In this document: positions 61,913 through 64,000 of the stretch, in pieces
How positions within the stretch are numbered: position 1 is the first letter of the stretch
Layout: each line of letters opens with the position of its first letter
Assembly (NCBI GenBank): GCA_026018925.1
Contig: JAKSZU010000009.1
Span: 84,189,407 to 84,253,406, forward strand
From: Tupaia tana
Lineage: Eukaryota > Chordata > Mammalia > Scandentia > Tupaiidae
DNA: 64,000 nucleotides
Reading direction: 5' to 3'
Position numbers and translations under genes: made by a program
Notes under the pieces: model-generated
Seen by the model: the letters and a program-made list of their open reading frames with translations, nothing else
Databases searched by the model: none
Told to the model about the DNA's origin: nothing

Positions 61913-63009
61913 CAAAACATGAAGATTTCATTCAGAAAACAAGAACTCTGGAACTAAAAATCAGAAAACCAATGTCATAAAAATGTCCAACTTTTTTATT
62001 TCATAGATTTGGTATAATTTAAACAAAAGGAATATATCAATACTAAAACCACAGGAAGAAGAGTTTCAGAATAAAGGATAGCTCTTAAAATAGAATATAT
62101 TCAGCTTTGCAAAATACTTTATATCATTCTTTTTTATTTTTCTCACTATGATTTGATTACGAAATATCATCACAATTATCAAAAACTTAAAAATATACAG
62201 AGTACTGACCCCAATCCCTTAAATTATCAATTTGGTAGATCTGGCATGAATCTCAGAAATCTATAGTTTTAAAAAGTTTATGAGGTGTCATGCACATTTA
62301 CATTTAGAAACCACTGAGTTAGCATCAATTTTCACCAGAAAATTGGAATACTAAAATGCGTGTACTGCATGTTCTCTCACACACACATGAATCAAATACA
62401 GCCATAATTAGCCATAATTCAAAAATTCTAGTTCTGAAAATTGTTAAAGTATGCATAAAATTTGGTTACAAAATATGACATGACTAGAACAAATCTGATG
62501 ATAAAACCTCATCTGAAAAAGTATTTATGTATAGTTTTTCATTTATGCCACTAATGCTCATATGCTTCACTGTAGAAATGCTAATGTGTTTGATCATAGG
62601 ATGCTGTCCCAAGTACCAGTAAGAGTTCACAGTATATGGCATACACGTGCCAATTGCCTTTCTAAATTTAAAGTCTGAATTCGGATTTGAAAATTAAATG
62701 GCAACAAATCAAAATCTGCTTCCCTGTGTATGGGTATTTTCTCAATCACCCATTATATGAAGAGTAGTTATTGTTTAAAATGGAAGCATTAAAGTACCTA
62801 AGAATGAGGAATAAGGCAATTATTTCAAGTTGCTTTTAGAAAGAAGCCCTATGTAAACAGTTACTTTCCTGAGTAACCAAAAAGTAGGAAACCTAGGAGA
62901 AAAGTGATACAGAAGGAAGGAAACACTAGGAAGAACAGTATACAAAAGTAATCAGGGAAGTGCAGCAGAGGCAGCCAACATCTCAGAAGTAAAAGGTGTC
63001 ACACCCTGG
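61913..63009. other. No gene recognised
   Basis: AT-rich. Contains only the possible MER fragment at 62210-62325. No exon 1 of CHMP1B could be found here. Confidence 0.45.
62210..62325 (+). mobile_element. Possible hAT-type MER fragment
   Basis: Ends ATGCACATTTACATTTAGAAACCACTGAG, resembling the terminus of common MER MITEs. Confidence 0.4.
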
Positions 63010-64000
63010 GATTCTTTTTTATTATTTATTCATTTATTTTACATAAATGTGTCATTTTATTATAAAGAATCTCACAAAAAATGAAAATAGTATCTCCAAA
63101 AAGGAAACTAGAGTACCACTTCCACCTGCAGGACTAGGAGCAGCCAGGTCAGGCAGTGTGGAGGTCCTGGCTCCCAAGTGGAAAGGTAGGAGACCAGAAC
63201 TCATCCAAAAATGGCTTATGTCACCTTAGGAGCCTGAAAACAGGGTTCCTGAAGACCTGACTATCCCTTCTAGAATGCTAAGGGGACTTTTCCAAAGCTA
63301 CTGATCAGGCACTTGGCATTTCAGGATTTTGTCTTATGGGTGCATAAAAGTATCCCTTCCACCCAGACCTGGCACTCTTTATGGTTCAAAGTTAAGAACC
63401 AGGGAGGGATGAGTGCAAGGCAGCTGCTAGGGGAGTTAGCCCAGTGCGCTACCCTAGGCTCAGGGCCCTGGTTCCTGTCTAGTCCCTGGGGATATTTATA
63501 TTTAGTATATTTTTATATAAATACACAGAAAAAGAAAACATAAAATCTGAGGGTTGTGGGCAACTTGGCAAGGAGCCAGATCTGAAGAGGTTGCTCAGGC
63601 CAGCTTGCCCTCCTCCTTGACATCTTTGGCTTCGGCTTCTCCTTTTTCACTTTCTCCTCTTCTGTGACTTCTTTCTTGTCTTATGGGTCTCTCTCTTTCT
63701 CATCCTCTATCTTGACTCTCTTGGCTTTTTTGAAGTTGTAAGAGTTCTTGTGGCCACCCTCCCCCTCGTCAGAGTTGGAGAACTCTTTATCACAGGCAAT
63801 CTGCTTGTCAGAGGAACAGACTGAGATGCATTTGTTGGGGTCGTCCTCGTCCTCCTCACCGCTCTCCTCTGGGACAGCACCCTGGGGGATGGCCTGCAAC
63901 AGGACCCCTGGCATGTAAGGCAGCATCCGCAGGTTCTCAAACAGCTGCTGTTTGATCTTCTCCATGTAATTAATGTTCTGGTTGGTTATGGTGGAAGGAC
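63010..64000 (-). pseudogene. HDAC1: HDAC1 processed pseudogene, 3' part (runs off right edge)
   Basis: The minus strand from 64000 encodes the C-terminal tail of class I histone deacetylase 1: [13 protein letters not shown], then an acidic [11 protein letters not shown] segment, [12 protein letters not shown], an SNSDEGEGG serine/acid patch, and FKKAKRVK, ending VKEEGKLA and stop near 63600. There are no introns across a region that is spliced in HDAC1. A premature stop follows DEKERDP, and a one-base deletion in the later Lys/Glu-rich segment shifts the frame. One codon is missing before MEKIKQ relative to HDAC1. A 3'UTR-like tract follows to an AATAAA on the minus strand at 63056-63061 and a decayed A-tail at about 63012-63041. 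The catalytic domain lies beyond the window. HDAC2 fits less well at KLA. Confidence 0.88.

Noticed and set aside
1-64000. CRISPR array, bacterial operon or phage-like module
   Set aside because: Repeats are dispersed retroelements with target-site duplications; no spacer-repeat pattern, no compact ORF arrays, and spliced exons are present.

Overview
This is a stretch of mammalian nuclear DNA. It is AT-rich and packed with interspersed repeats, and it has GT-AG introns, processed pseudogenes, L1 elements and ancient MIR/MER-type repeats. The dominant young repeat is a tRNA-derived SINE of about 250-280 bp, present dozens of times in both orientations. Its head carries Pol III A- and B-box-like motifs (about TAGCGTAATGG and GGTTCGAGTCC), its middle a C-run/G-run palindrome, and its 3' end reads 'CCCTATAGCAAAAACCTCT' followed by poly(A). 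From memory this fits the colugo (Dermoptera, flying lemur) CYN-type SINEs better than primate Alu, rodent B1/B2, horse ERE or bat VES. The host call of colugo is therefore an inference.

The only live gene I can support is a minus-strand, multi-exon CHMP1B-type ESCRT-III gene. Seven consecutive coding exons (45437 down to 20590) join in frame with consensus splice sites and no stop. They encode residues 6-199 of a 199-residue protein that ends in a MIM1 motif. The first exon (about 16 coding bases) is not seen and probably lies beyond the right edge. Human CHMP1B is an intronless retrogene, so this looks like the ancestral intron-bearing locus (CHMP1B2 type).

Layout. 1-10430: intergenic sequence with SINEs, MIRs and an old hAT-type MER element. 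10432-17042: one L1 insertion flanked by a perfect 17-bp target-site duplication, with tandem 5'UTR monomers, decayed ORF1 and ORF2, and a SINE inside ORF2. 17043-20589: sequence downstream of CHMP1B. 20590-45437: CHMP1B exons 8 to 2, whose introns hold many SINEs, a putative LTR (36600-37124), an ORF1-only L1 relative (HAL1-like, 37400-39970) and ancient L1 and other repeats. 45438-63000: probably CHMP1B intron 1 or upstream sequence, with an L1 3'UTR piece, an RRAS2 retrocopy fused to an L1 3' end (47480-48890), a mariner with both terminal repeats carrying SINE insertions (53269-54995), and an old L1 (57900-59960). 63010-64000: 3' part of a minus-strand HDAC1 processed pseudogene, running off the right edge.

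I found no bacterial-type operon, CRISPR array, or new multi-gene system. The most interesting items are the intron-bearing CHMP1B locus, the RRAS2-L1 chimeric retrocopy with a fused reading frame, the ORF1-only L1 relative with a duplicated 3'UTR, the L1 with tandem promoter-like monomers, and the nested and inverted SINE structures.
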